From Thermaurantimonas sp046299575 (GTDB lineage Bacteria > Bacteroidota > Bacteroidia > Flavobacteriales > Schleiferiaceae): a stretch of DNA of 64,000 nucleotides. Position 1 is the first letter of the stretch. Every line of letters begins with the position of its first letter. The notes beneath the pieces were generated by a model, which saw only the letters and a program-made list of their open reading frames with translations, was not told the origin of the DNA and did no database searches. Both the position numbers and the translations under genes were made by a program. Where the stretch lies: positions 1-64,000 of the forward strand of contig NZ_JBKBHX010000004.1 of NCBI RefSeq assembly GCF_046299575.1. Direction: 5' to 3'. Of this stretch, positions 1 through 9,500 are shown piece by piece.

Positions 1-2060
1 GTGAAGGCATTGGGGATGTAGAGGGTGGTTTCGCAGTTTTGCAGCTCTACCCTGAAGTCCTGCCGGTAGCCCCCGCACCGGTTGTTCACTTCTACCCAGT
101 ACGTGCCCATCTGCCGGGGGGCAAAGGTGGGCAATGTGCTTCCGTCGCTCCACAGGTAGGTGGCGCTATCAGCCGATACATCGTAGAGCACCTGCCCGAA
201 AAAGCATACGGCCGTATCGTGTACCTTCACCGTCGGTGGGTCGATCACCGATACACTGACCGTATCACTGACTGTACCGCAGGGGGTGGACACCTGCACC
301 CAGTAGCGACCCGACTGGCTGACCGACAGGATGCTGTCGGTACTGCCTGTACTCCAGAGGTAGGTGGCCGGAAAGCCCTGTGAGGCATCCAGCAGCACGC
401 TCTCACCACGGCAGAGCAAGGTATCGGTAAAGCCCAGGTCCACATCCGGTACAGGCAGCACCCTGACCGAATCGCCCATGGTCGTAATGCTGTCGCCATC
501 GTACCAGAGCTGTACCTGCACATAGTAGGTGCCATGCTGGGGATACTTAACCACGGGGTGAAACTGCGAGCTGTGGTTTAGCGGGCCCAGACCGGCCGGG
601 TCGCCAAAATCCCACCACACCGAATCAGCTATGGCCGTGTAGTTGAGATGAAAGTAGGTAGAGTCGGTGCAGGCATACATGGAATTAAAAATTTTGGGTA
701 AATTATTGATAAAAGTTGATGGAAATTTACCAAAATAAGACCACTGCGGGCCAATATTAAGATTTAAATCAAAGTCAATATTGAATTTATTTTCATCTTC
801 AACATTTTTTATTAAATGAATTTTATTGTTGAATGGAGAGGAAAATAAATAATTGGGCATAGAACTTAACATAAACTGATTTACTATGAAATAAATATCA
901 TTATTATAAGGAAAAATTGAAGATGAGCTTACGTTCCAATTAAATATTTGGAGTAAAGAATTGTTATGACCAATAGATAATGGAACTTCTTCAAAATTAT
1001 TATTTATATCTGGGTCATTGAGTTTTAAAAGATTAATACGAAACAATCTTATTTGATTATTATGTTTAAAAAACAAATATAAAAATTTGCTATGTGGTGT
1101 AATAAAATACATTTGAAGGGATGGACTCTGAGTAGAATTAATAAAATATAAATTTATTGGGAGTTCATACGAATTTATTATTTGAATTGAATCGTTTAGT
1201 ATATTTATTTTTTCAAGATAAATTTTATTTTGATTGCTTTTAGATAATTTAAAATATTTATTGTGAATTAATGAATAAAAAGTAGTCCTAAAATCATTTA
1301 ACATATAAAAATTTGTAATGACAAAAGAGTGATTTAGCTCAATATAGAAAATAGAATCGTTTTTAACCTTTATTAAAACAGGACCTATATCCCCAACGTA
1401 ATTAGAATTAAAATTAATTGTAAATAAATATAATGTTTTTTCATGTTTGTTTAAAAATAAATCACAATGATTAGTCATTTTATTTCCTGCCGAGAAAAAT
1501 GTATTAAAATAACCACTCATAAACATCGAGCCTTGTGGCATATGAATTTCTTTCTCAAATATAGAATCTATAACATAATTATTAATCGAAATTTTGTTTA
1601 ATCTCCATTTAACTTTTTTATATAAAGCACCAATACCGCTATTTGGTAAAAAAGTTAAATCGAAAGGTTCAACTGTTTCATAATAACAAAACAGATGATA
1701 AATAGTATCATTAAATTTTTCAAATTGAAAAAAATATGAGTAAAAATATGGAAATAATTCATCCATGTATTTACTACAGGCAACTCCAAAAAATTGGTGA
1801 TTTGCATCGAAGTATTTACCATTGAGGAAATAAAATTTTATTTTTCCATCTTCATCCGGCCATACCGATACCTGGTTGCTCCATTGCCGATAGGGCATAA
1901 TCGTACGCTGCTGCCATGAGGGCACCTGTGAAAACACCGGAGTGCCCGTTGTTAGGTCCATCATGATGCCTTCTCCAAAAATGACCTGCTTCATCTGCTG
2001 GCTATGGCTGACCAGCAAATGGGCAGTAGTCAATAGCACTATTTTTAAAAACTTATTCAT
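1..2060 (-). CDS. T9SS-secreted surface protein with PKD/Ig-like repeats and gliding-motility CTD (3' end cut by window)
   Basis: The frame is open from an ATG at 2060 to the window edge (about 686 codons, no stop) and was translated by hand. The N-terminus is signal-peptide-like (MNKFLKIVLLTTAHLLVSHS). A long AT-rich, Asn/Ile/Phe-rich central region shows no recognisable domain. It is followed by a PKD-like module (VWWDFGDPAG), then two Ig-like modules with LWSTGS and LWSDGS and a GRYWVQV/GTYWVEV strand. The last residues, CETTLYIPNAFT, are the usual opening of the CHU_C/gliding-motility-associated (type B) T9SS sorting domain, so the true end lies just outside the window. The start overlaps the stop of the upstream gene as ATGA, suggesting coupling. 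The middle of the gene is much more AT-rich than both ends. The family role is a cell-surface or secreted adhesin-like protein; the ligand is unknown. Confidence 0.85.
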   Translation of the reverse strand, partial: MNKFLKIVLLTTAHLLVSHSQQMKQVIFGEGIMMDLTTGTPVFSQVPSWQQRTIMPYRQWSNQVSVWPDEDGKIKFYFLNGKYFDANHQFFGVACSKYMDELFPYFYSYFFQFEKFNDTIYHLFCYYETVEPFDLTFLPNSGIGALYKKVKWRLNKISINNYVIDSIFEKEIHMPQGSMFMSGYFNTFFSAGNKMTNHCDLFLNKHEKTLYLFTINFNSNYVGDIGPVLIKVKNDSIFYIELNHSFVITNFYMLNDFRTTFYSLIHNKYFKLSKSNQNKIYLEKINILNDSIQIINSYELPINLYFINSTQSPSLQMYFITPHSKFLYLFFKHNNQIRLFRINLLKLNDPDINNNFEEVPLSIGHNNSLLQIFNWNVSSSSIFPYNNDIYFIVNQFMLSSMPNYLFSSPFNNKIHLIKNVEDENKFNIDFDLNLNIGPQWSYFGKFPSTFINNLPKIFNSMYACTDSTYFHLNYTAIADSVWWDFGDPAGLGPLNHSSQFHPVVKYPQHGTYYVQVQLWYDGDSITTMGDSVRVLPVPDVDLGFTDTLLCRGESVLLDASQGFPATYLWSTGSTDSILSVSQSGRYWVQVSTPCGTVSDTVSVSVIDPPTVKVHDTAVCFFGQVLYDVSADSATYLWSDGSTLPTFAPRQMGTYWVEVNNRCGGYRQDFRVELQNCETTLYIPNAF

Positions 2061-3511
2061 TGTATCAGCAGTTTTTTCCTCCCGGCATTGTTGGAAGTGA
2101 TTAGGTATATACCTTTTGGAAATTGAATAATAACATGTTGTGCTTCACTAACTATACCTGTAAAAAGTATTTTACCTGAAATATCATGAATCGTAATGTG
2201 CTGATTGACATCAAATGTTTCGACTAACATATGGCTTTGTTCATATTTGTCTTTAAAAAAGACAATTGCATTATCTGGATATTGATATCTGTATGCTGGT
2301 GATGGTGGGGTTCTCGCTGCTTTGAAATAAATATTTTCATCAGTTCCCCACCAGCACACGGCATATAAATCTGTCAGTTTATCACACATATTAGATGCAA
2401 TGGATGGATACAAAAAATCGTAACCTGAAGTAATGTTTACATTTCCATCTTTATAAATAGAAGAATGAATCGTGCCATGAATTTCAGTGCCGAGTATATT
2501 AATATTACCATGAAAATTATTTGACCAGATAATATCTGCAAAATCACCGTGTACAGCAATAGCAGGTTTTTGAGCAAATGTGCCAGGAATATTTATATCT
2601 GTCCAAGAAGGTGATGGAGAATTAGCATAAGAGAAAAAAATTTGATTATTTGATTCAACAGTAATTATGTATGATTGATCTGTGTATATATTTTGTGGAG
2701 GGTCAAAGACTATAACATTTCCATCTATTCTTGGATTTACTTCATATAAATTATTAATACTTAATGGAATTTCTGGAGAAAAAATATTGGATGATATAAA
2801 AGAAGATGTTTCATGTACATAATCAACCATATTATCAAAATATACGTTATTTTCATATCCACAGAAAGCAAACTGATAAATATAATCATTATCAAATTTT
2901 AAAATATTGATATCAGGGTTTGTTCGGTTTACATAACTTCTAATTGGGGCATTATTTGGAAATGATAAATTTAGAACTGGTAATGGCCCATTAAAAGAAG
3001 AATTAAATGTACCCTCATAATACTCCAAATCTGGAATTCCTGACAAATTTTGATAAACAACTGCAACTTTTGATCCTGAAAACTCACAATCTATTTCTCG
3101 ATCAATATTCGGATGCCGACCATTTGTTGATAAAATAGTCGCAGAACCAAATGCCAAAGTGGTGGCAACCGGCGGACTGCATGTAAACTCATGCAGTACT
3201 ATGTTTGTACCCATCTCATACACCACATATCCCCATAATCCTTCTCTACCTACAATGATATCAGGATCCTGTGCACCTGCGGGTAGCGGTAGCACGTGTG
3301 GAGGATTACCAGAGCCAGGCACATAGTAGGCAATGCCGGGATTGTCGCCATCCCAACAATAGACTTGTGCCACATTCAGCGGACAAGTGGGGCACCAGCA
3401 CTGGTCGGCGCCGGTGTTTTGTACGTTTGGATAGGGACCTCCGGGCATCATCTGGTCGGGTGTATTTGCTGGATTAACGGGCTGCGCAGTGAGTGCGATG
3501 GAGCTGAGCAA
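2057..3511 (-). CDS. T9SS-secreted protein with type A sorting domain; 5' end out of frame across a G9 tract
   Basis: The listed start is a TTG. The frame stays open upstream to 3562 but has no ATG or GTG there. The part in frame encodes a signal-peptide core (KAIIALLSSIALTAQ) and then a Cys-containing segment (QCWCPTCP). The C-terminus (ITIHDISGKILFTG...GIYLITSNNAGRKKLLIQ) is a type A T9SS sorting domain. The best start codons, ATG at 3605 and ATG at 3563, are in another frame and are separated from this one by nine Gs. With eight (or eleven) Gs the product would begin MKHLHALC or MGGGVKCSIS and run into the signal peptide. The gene is therefore phase-variable, mutated or mis-sequenced at the tract. 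The central part is AT-rich and function is unknown. Its stop overlaps the next gene (ATGA). Confidence 0.75.
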   Translation of the reverse strand: MLSSIALTAQPVNPANTPDQMMPGGPYPNVQNTGADQCWCPTCPLNVAQVYCWDGDNPGIAYYVPGSGNPPHVLPLPAGAQDPDIIVGREGLWGYVVYEMGTNIVLHEFTCSPPVATTLAFGSATILSTNGRHPNIDREIDCEFSGSKVAVVYQNLSGIPDLEYYEGTFNSSFNGPLPVLNLSFPNNAPIRSYVNRTNPDINILKFDNDYIYQFAFCGYENNVYFDNMVDYVHETSSFISSNIFSPEIPLSINNLYEVNPRIDGNVIVFDPPQNIYTDQSYIITVESNNQIFFSYANSPSPSWTDINIPGTFAQKPAIAVHGDFADIIWSNNFHGNINILGTEIHGTIHSSIYKDGNVNITSGYDFLYPSIASNMCDKLTDLYAVCWWGTDENIYFKAARTPPSPAYRYQYPDNAIVFFKDKYEQSHMLVETFDVNQHITIHDISGKILFTGIVSEAQHVIIQFPKGIYLITSNNAGRKKLLIQ

Positions 3512-3552
3512 TGCAATTATAGCTTTATATACGGCCGATATAGAGCACTTTA

Positions 3553-3561
3553 CCCCCCCCC
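3553..3561. repeat. Homopolymer tract (nine C on +, nine G on the coding strand)
   Basis: Nine identical bases lie between the ATG codons (3605, 3563) and the signal-peptide codons of the T9SS gene downstream. Loss of one G, or gain of two, joins the two frames. Such tracts are typical sites of slipped-strand mispairing in phase-variable surface genes, but they are also frequent sequencing-error sites. Confidence 0.8.
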
Positions 3562-3632
3562 ATTAAGGATAAAAGGTGCGCACAAAGTGCGTGTAGGTGT
3601 TTCATGACGGATGAGTTGTTTGGTTAGTTGTT

Positions 3633-3640
3633 CAAAGATA
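3633..3640 (-). promoter_or_regulatory. Bacteroidota -7 box TATCTTTG
   Basis: On the minus strand this reads TATCTTTG, a full match to the TAnnTTTG -7 element of the Bacteroidota housekeeping sigma factor. It lies 27 bases upstream of the ATG at 3605, which supports that ATG as the intended start of the T9SS gene. No clear -33 TTG was seen at the usual distance. Confidence 0.6.
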
Positions 3641-4163
3641 AAAAACAGGGTTGAATTTGGGGGATTTTTAACATTTTTTGCTCGCTTTCATGGCTTTGCC
3701 ATTGCATTAGAGTTTTACTCACCCTTCACCCTCGAACCTCTACCGACGAAAGCTCAGGGGTGCTTTGACGGCTTCTACGGATCTCTTTTGGCTTCAGCAA
3801 CGTAAAGGGGAGAGTTTTTTTTCTTACAGAACTGGCAAATTTGCGAACTTATTAGTTTAAGGTTTCCAGTTAATTAATGTTATTGCTCCTTGACATATTA
3901 AAATGAAAAAGGCTGCAGCGCAGCCGAAGGGTTAATAGTCGTTCTTCGACCATTTTGGCAATTAAGCTCCGTAGGAGCGAAACTGATTTATCGTATTTTC
4001 AACTTGTGTAGCTCCCATGAAGCTGATTGTTAATTTTTGACGACGATGCTATTAACATATCGCCCCAATGGGGCGTTGGCGTTAACTCTGCGAAAATCTA
4101 TGGCTGAATCTGCTAATATCTGAGTTCTCAGTTTTTATTTTAGTTAAAGCTAATGATTTTGAA
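3641..4163. other. Non-coding intergenic region with REP-like palindromes
   Basis: No convincing gene is present in this stretch. It contains several short hairpins: GGCTG/CAGCC at 3911-3925, GCTCC-GTA-GGAGC at 3966-3978 and CGCCCC-AAT-GGGGCG at 4061-4075. The last two are followed or preceded by AT-rich tails with similar wording (GATTTATCG, ACATATCG) and resemble the dispersed GCCCCGTAGGGGC-type palindromes common between Bacteroidota genes. They look like degraded copies. Confidence 0.6.
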
Positions 4164-4362
4164 AGCGGCCACAGGCCGCTGCCGCGTGAGGGATACGGCG
4201 GGCACGCGCCAGCGCGGTGTACAGGCGAAGCACAGCGAAGCCGTAGCACGGAAGCGAAGCGAATGCTGACGAAAACTTTTTGTTTTGTCAGCATCTTCGA
4301 CCTCATTCGAGTAGCCTGATCCCTGACGAAGGCGCTGCAGGCGCCTTGTCAGGGGGCACGCC
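4164..4362 (-). repeat. Structured intergenic repeat, copy A
   Basis: This ~199 bp element shares long blocks with the copy at 9827-9992. Shared blocks are a GCGAAGC-rich block (4222-4260) and a 3' block CCCTGACGAAGG...CAGGGGGCACGCC (4321-4362). Hairpins are AGCGGCC-ACA-GGCCGCT at 4164-4180, ATGCTGAC...GTCAGCAT at 4263-4294 with an inner AAAAC/GTTTT extension, and CCCTGAC...GTCAGGG at 4321-4354 with an inner GGCGC/GCGCC stem. It lies about 60 bases after the stop of a minus-strand glycosyltransferase gene, the same position and orientation as copy B after murA. Short frames through it are not coding. It may be a structured RNA or a REP/MITE-like mobile unit; assignment as minus strand is from context. 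Confidence 0.75.
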
Positions 4363-4423
4363 AAAAAATAAAAAAATGTACAATCAGTATTTAAATCTGG
4401 TGTGCTACTGATGATGGGGTGGA

Positions 4424-5422
4424 TTACAGTTTGATTCCTTTTGGGTGGCCTTTCAGGTAGATTTCAATCCCGTTGCGGGCCATGCCATAGGCATAGCCGG
4501 CCATCATCACCAGGGTGGTGAGGACGGTGAGAAGGCCTATTTTGGCGCTTTCGTTGGTGAGGGTCGAAAAAATCATTACAAGGCTGAAGTATATGACGTA
4601 GAGGATGAGAAGCCATTCGGTGAGGGGCAGCAGGATGAGGGAAAACAATAGCCCGGTGGTGAAAATGAGTGGAAACAGATGGGTGAGCTTCAGATTGCCG
4701 GGGTGGCGCTGGTTGAGCAGAAGGCGTGCTGCGCCGAAGCGAAAGACTTGTGTGAAAAACTTTGTCAGGGTGGTGCGCCTCTTGTGATAGACGCCGGCCT
4801 GTGGGATGTAGGCTGAGCGATAGCCTGCCTTGAGGATGCGGATGCTGAGCTCGATGTCTTCGGCGCAGACGAAGTCGGAGTAGCCATCGACGGCTTGGAA
4901 AACAGATCTCTTCACACCCATATTGAAACCGCGAGGCAGGTAGGTGCCAATGGTGTGCTTGCCTCCGCGGATGCCGCCGGTAGTCAGAAAGGATGTCATG
5001 GAAAAATTGATGGCCTTCTGAAGGGGGGTGAATCCGGCTGCGGCCAGGTCAGGGCCTCCGAAGAGGTCGATGTCGGGATTTTTTGTGAGGTAATCGGCTA
5101 CTTTGGTGAGGTAGTCAGGGGGGATGATGCAGTCGGAGTCGAGAAAGATGAGGTAATCGCCCCGTGCCACGGCTGCGGCTGCATTGCGGGCGGGGCTTAC
5201 GGCAATGTATTCGGTGTAGAGGATGGTGAGTGGGTAGATGGAATTGTGTATGTAATGCTGAATGAGGGGTCGGAGGGTGTCGCCCGGTGTCCCATCGCTG
5301 ACGATGACTTCGAAATGCGGATAGCGCTGAGCGAGGAGGCTTTCCAGAAACTCTGCGACTTCGTCGGGGCGGCCGAAGGTGGGGGTAATCAGGCTGAAGT
5401 ACAGGGGTTTATCTTGGCTCAT
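4424..5422 (-). CDS. Glycosyltransferase family 2 with C-terminal membrane segments
   Basis: 332 residues. The N-terminal GT-A domain starts SLITPTFGRPDEVAEFLESL, with a nucleotide-sugar DxD-type motif in FLDSDCIIPP (about residues 94-103) and a later acceptor/catalytic motif CAEDIELSIRI. Residues from about 245 to 310 form two or three hydrophobic membrane segments, so the enzyme is membrane-tethered. Its start overlaps the end of the next GT2 gene by 14 bases, implying one transcript and probably one pathway, such as assembly of a polyprenyl-linked or surface glycan. Donor and acceptor cannot be told from the sequence. Confidence 0.85.
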   Translation of the reverse strand: MSQDKPLYFSLITPTFGRPDEVAEFLESLLAQRYPHFEVIVSDGTPGDTLRPLIQHYIHNSIYPLTILYTEYIAVSPARNAAAAVARGDYLIFLDSDCIIPPDYLTKVADYLTKNPDIDLFGGPDLAAAGFTPLQKAINFSMTSFLTTGGIRGGKHTIGTYLPRGFNMGVKRSVFQAVDGYSDFVCAEDIELSIRILKAGYRSAYIPQAGVYHKRRTTLTKFFTQVFRFGAARLLLNQRHPGNLKLTHLFPLIFTTGLLFSLILLPLTEWLLILYVIYFSLVMIFSTLTNESAKIGLLTVLTTLVMMAGYAYGMARNGIEIYLKGHPKGIKL

Positions 5423-6407
5423 TGAGGTCGGCGCGGTTTAGATTGGCGGTGCGTTCGACGATGGTGGGGTCGAATTTGCGGGGATTGTTGCGTATGATGA
5501 GTTCGGCGAGGAATCCGGCGAGGAACAGCTGCGTACCCAGAATCATGGATGTAAGGGAAATGTAAAACCATGGATTGTCGGCAACGAGGATGGCGGGGAT
5601 GCCTTTATGGAGGGAGATGAGCTTAGAAATGCCAATGTAGGCTGCGGCTGAAAATCCGAAGACAAACATCAGAGTGCCGAGCAGGCCGAAGAAGTGCATG
5701 GGTCGCCGGCTGAATCGACTCACGAAGGCGAGGGTGACGAGGTCGAGAAAGCCATTGATAAAGCGCTCCCAGCCAAACTTGGTGCGTCCGTACTTGCGGG
5801 GGCGGTGTGAAACTACTTTTTCGCCGATACGGGTGAAGCCGGCGCTTTTGGCCAATACAGGAATGTAGCGATGCAGCTCGCCGTAAACTTCGATGTGCTT
5901 TACTACTTCGCGCTTATAGGCCTTAAGGCCGCAGTTGAAATCATTGAGATGTATGCCTGACATCCTGCGGGTGGCCCAGTTGAAGAGTTTTGTGGGGAGG
6001 GTTTTGCTCAGGGGGTCGTAGCGCTTTTTTTTCCAGCCGGAGACGAGGTCATAGTCTTCATCTGTGATCATGCGGTAGAGTGCCGGTATTTCGTCAGGGC
6101 TGTCCTGAAGGTCGGCATCCATGGTGATGACTACTTGGCCCTTAGCGGCTCTAAAGCCTGCGTTCAAGCCGGCGGATTTACCTTGGTTTCGTCGAAAGGA
6201 TATGCCGCGCACTTCTGGATGCTGGGAAGAAAGTTCTTCAATTACCCTCCAAGAGCCATCAGTGCTACCGTCATCGACCATTATAACCTCAAATGACAGC
6301 TTGTGCTCATCACATACGCGCTTAATCCACTCAAAGAGTTCGCGGAGAGATTCTTCTTCGTTGTACAGAGGCACTACGACGCTAACGTCCGGTTGTGCAT
6401 TTGTCAT
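5409..6407 (-). CDS. Polyprenyl-phosphate-type GT2 glycosyltransferase (ArnC/DPM1-like)
   Basis: 332 residues, in the normal range for the DPM1/ArnC/GtrB group. The GT-A domain has VSVVVPLYNEEESL, VDDGSTDGS, the donor-binding motif TMDADLQDSPDEI and the conserved HLNDFNCGLKAYKREV segment. Two C-terminal membrane helices lie at roughly residues 238-264 and 280-306. Members of this group move a sugar from a nucleotide donor to undecaprenyl or dolichyl phosphate on the cytoplasmic face. It overlaps the following GT2 gene by 14 bases. The particular sugar is not predictable. Confidence 0.88.
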   Translation of the reverse strand: MTNAQPDVSVVVPLYNEEESLRELFEWIKRVCDEHKLSFEVIMVDDGSTDGSWRVIEELSSQHPEVRGISFRRNQGKSAGLNAGFRAAKGQVVITMDADLQDSPDEIPALYRMITDEDYDLVSGWKKKRYDPLSKTLPTKLFNWATRRMSGIHLNDFNCGLKAYKREVVKHIEVYGELHRYIPVLAKSAGFTRIGEKVVSHRPRKYGRTKFGWERFINGFLDLVTLAFVSRFSRRPMHFFGLLGTLMFVFGFSAAAYIGISKLISLHKGIPAILVADNPWFYISLTSMILGTQLFLAGFLAELIIRNNPRKFDPTIVERTANLNRADLNEPR

Positions 6408-6502
6408 GCATGTCGAGCTTTAGTGGCCAAATATCCAAAAGATCGGATGTATTCTGTATGCAAAAGGGTGGCAAATTTGAGAGGGGATATCAGACGAGGG
6501 AC

Positions 6503-9500
6503 TCAAAGCTCTACTTTTTCGAGCTCTACGCGCTCTTCGTTCAGGTAAACCAGGAAGGCCTTGTGAATCGAATAGCCGGCATCAGCGGCCAGATGCATGT
6601 ATTGCTTTATCTGGCTGATGTGTTCGGGCTTTTTTGTGCCGGTTTTGTATTCCAAAATACTAATTTTATTGTTATGAATGGCCATAGTATCAGGCACAAA
6701 ATATTGTCCTTTAACGAGTATCTTTCGTTCGTTTAATACTCGATCAGCCGAATAAAATTCCCTTAACTCCACAGAATTTTTTATGGCTTCTGTTAATTTT
6801 TTAAATGCAGGAAACAAACTTTCATTTTTATCTAATGTTTCTAATCTTTCTTCAAAGTCTTTTATCGAATAACAAGTAGAAATTAATTTATGCATTTTGC
6901 TGCCCACGGCGATCTTTTGGTTCATTGCAGAACTATATACCGGGGCAATTCCTAACACCTTTCTCCAATCGGATGTTTCAATATATTTAGGTTCAATTTT
7001 TTCCTGTACTTCTGATCGTGTGTCAATTTTTTCAGTACTACCTATTGCAAGATATTCTTCTGTTTCAGGATGTCCATATGTCTGTGAAACAGCCATGTGC
7101 AGAAGAGTTGATATTTCGTCACTTGATGGAGCACTTAGTGTACTGATAAACATTTCCTCGCGGGCACGTGTCATGGCTACATACATGAGGTTTAAATTAT
7201 CGGCTAATTGATGTTCTACTAATTCTTTTCTGATTTTCTCGTAGGGAGTAGGCCACTTTTCGTTTTTTCGCACTTTTACTAAAGCACTTTTTAAAGAATA
7301 TTCCTCTTCGTCAAGCTCAATTATCTCTTCATCTGATTTAAATGTTTTAAAATCAAAAAAAGGCAATATAACAACTGGCCATTCTAATCCTTTTGCTTTG
7401 TGAATAGTCATAATTTGAACAGCATTAAGTGCTGAAGTGGTATTTATACTAAATTCTTCATCTAAAACGCTATCCCAATAGAGTAGAAAATTGGTTATAT
7501 CCACTTTGTTAGTATTCAGACTATAATCGTAAACAAGTTCACTAAAAGCAGCAACAAAAGCATCAGATTCCTGGTCAAATCGATAAATCTTTATGAGAAG
7601 ATTGATTAATTCGTTAATACTAAATTTTTTAAGATAATAAATGTTATCATGTTCTGGTAAATCGCTGATTTGTGGAAACAATTTTTTCTGTCTCAAAAAT
7701 TTGAAGATATGATCATTGTAATTAGCATAATCAAAGAGCAAAGAATGTTCAGAATCGACCGATGATAAAATTCCCAATTTCATAAGATCATAAAGTAATT
7801 CAAAGGATGCGGTTTTATTATCCATTTTGTCAATTACGCGAAGGGTATTAATGAGTATGTTTAGCTTTGGATTCCCTTTAAGCAGGAAGGATTCAGAAGA
7901 GGTGACCTCAATGCGTTGATTGCTGTTCAGGTGATAATTAATAAGGTTATTAGCAAGTAACCTGCCGTCTTGTTTATTTCTTACAAGAATGGCGATATCG
8001 CACAATTCATATCCTTGCTGAACCTTGTTTTGAATAATACTTGCTACGTATTCTATTGTGTTTTCATCGTATTGATCTCTATCAAATTTTTTGATCTCAA
8101 CATACCCTTCGTTTTGATTGCATATTTGCTGAACTACATCTGATAATGTTTGATGAATTGTGGTGTAATCGCAATATTTATCCCGGATAAAAGTAAATAT
8201 TTTATTGTTAAATTCTACGATATTTTTGGCACTACGGAAGTTTTTATTTAATGAAATTTTTTGTGGATCAATAGGATATTTTTCTGAATATTGATTATTA
8301 ATAAGCTGTAGCATTTGTTTGCTATCAGCATTGCGAAATCGGTAGATACTCTGCTTCGGATCGCCAATTAATTTTACAAAACCATCTGTCGAGAGAGCAT
8401 TTACAATCAACGGATACATATTTTGCCATTGTCGTTTTGATGTATCCTGAAATTCATCGATGAAAATATGTTTAAATCGATTTCCAATTTTTTCGTAAAT
8501 AAAGTCTCCGGACTCCAGGCATATTTGTTCGTTTATGATACGGGATATATCGCTCAATAGGATAAGATTTTCTTCGTCACTGAGTTTATTTATTGAATTT
8601 TCTGCATCTCGAAGGATGATAAGAAGAGATGAGAGACTTAAGATATTTTCGATGAATTGAATTTTCAACAAATTGTTGAGAATATATTCAGATAATTTGA
8701 TTACATCATTTTCAATTTCATCAAGAGAAAGTAAGGTTATTGATGCCTCTTTTCTAAAATGTTCATGCCATTTTTTTGCAAGTGCTTTTTCTACATCTTC
8801 GATACATTTATTTATATCTAAAGGTTGTGAAGACAACTTTTCAAAATAGAGCTTATAAAGTGTTCCTCTGGAGCAATGTTCTTGATGTATTCCATGGCTT
8901 TGAAATATGTTTTTGATTTGCTGATTTAATTTTGAAATATAGAGTTGTATTTCCGTTTTTTTTGCTCGAAGCTGCTCAATTTTTCTCTTAAAATCTTCGT
9001 AAGAAATGTCTTTTAGCGAAAGCAGTAATTGATAAGAGGCGTCATTGGAAATTTTTTCTATCAGATTTTTTAATGAAATTAATGGATTAATATCGTTTTC
9101 GTTAGGAGCAGTAAGTAGATTTCGCAGGTAATCCTGAAAGAAATTGGTAAAGTCTGTGTTTATGCCCAGAGCGCTCAATACATCGTCAAGGGCAAGTTCT
9201 TCGAGCAGTTCTTGATCGATGCTTGGTTTTCTGGAAGAAGATATGAGCAAATCAGCTGAAAAGGATCTGAAAACTTTAACAAAAAACTTGTCGATGGTAA
9301 TGACGTGAAAGGCTGAGAAGTCGTGGAGGATGGCAAAGAGGATTTTTTTAGCTTTTTGGGAAAGCAGTTCAGGTGAAAGTTGCGCTTTCTCTATCAATGC
9401 CTTGCGGAAAGGCTCTATGGAGTTGGCAGGATCATTTGTGGAGAGTTGGTAGAGGTAATATAGGATTCGCGACTTCATTTCTTCGGCGGCCTTGTTGGTG

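Noticed and set aside
4082..4364. Two short minus-strand frames with Arg/Ala/Pro-rich products, and a similar one at 9727-10048
   Set aside because: They are translations of the structured repeat; similarity between them comes from the shared DNA, and the hairpins explain it better.
4895..5425. 176-codon frame opposite the glycosyltransferase gene
   Set aside because: Antisense shadow of a clear GT2 gene; Gly-rich product with no motif.
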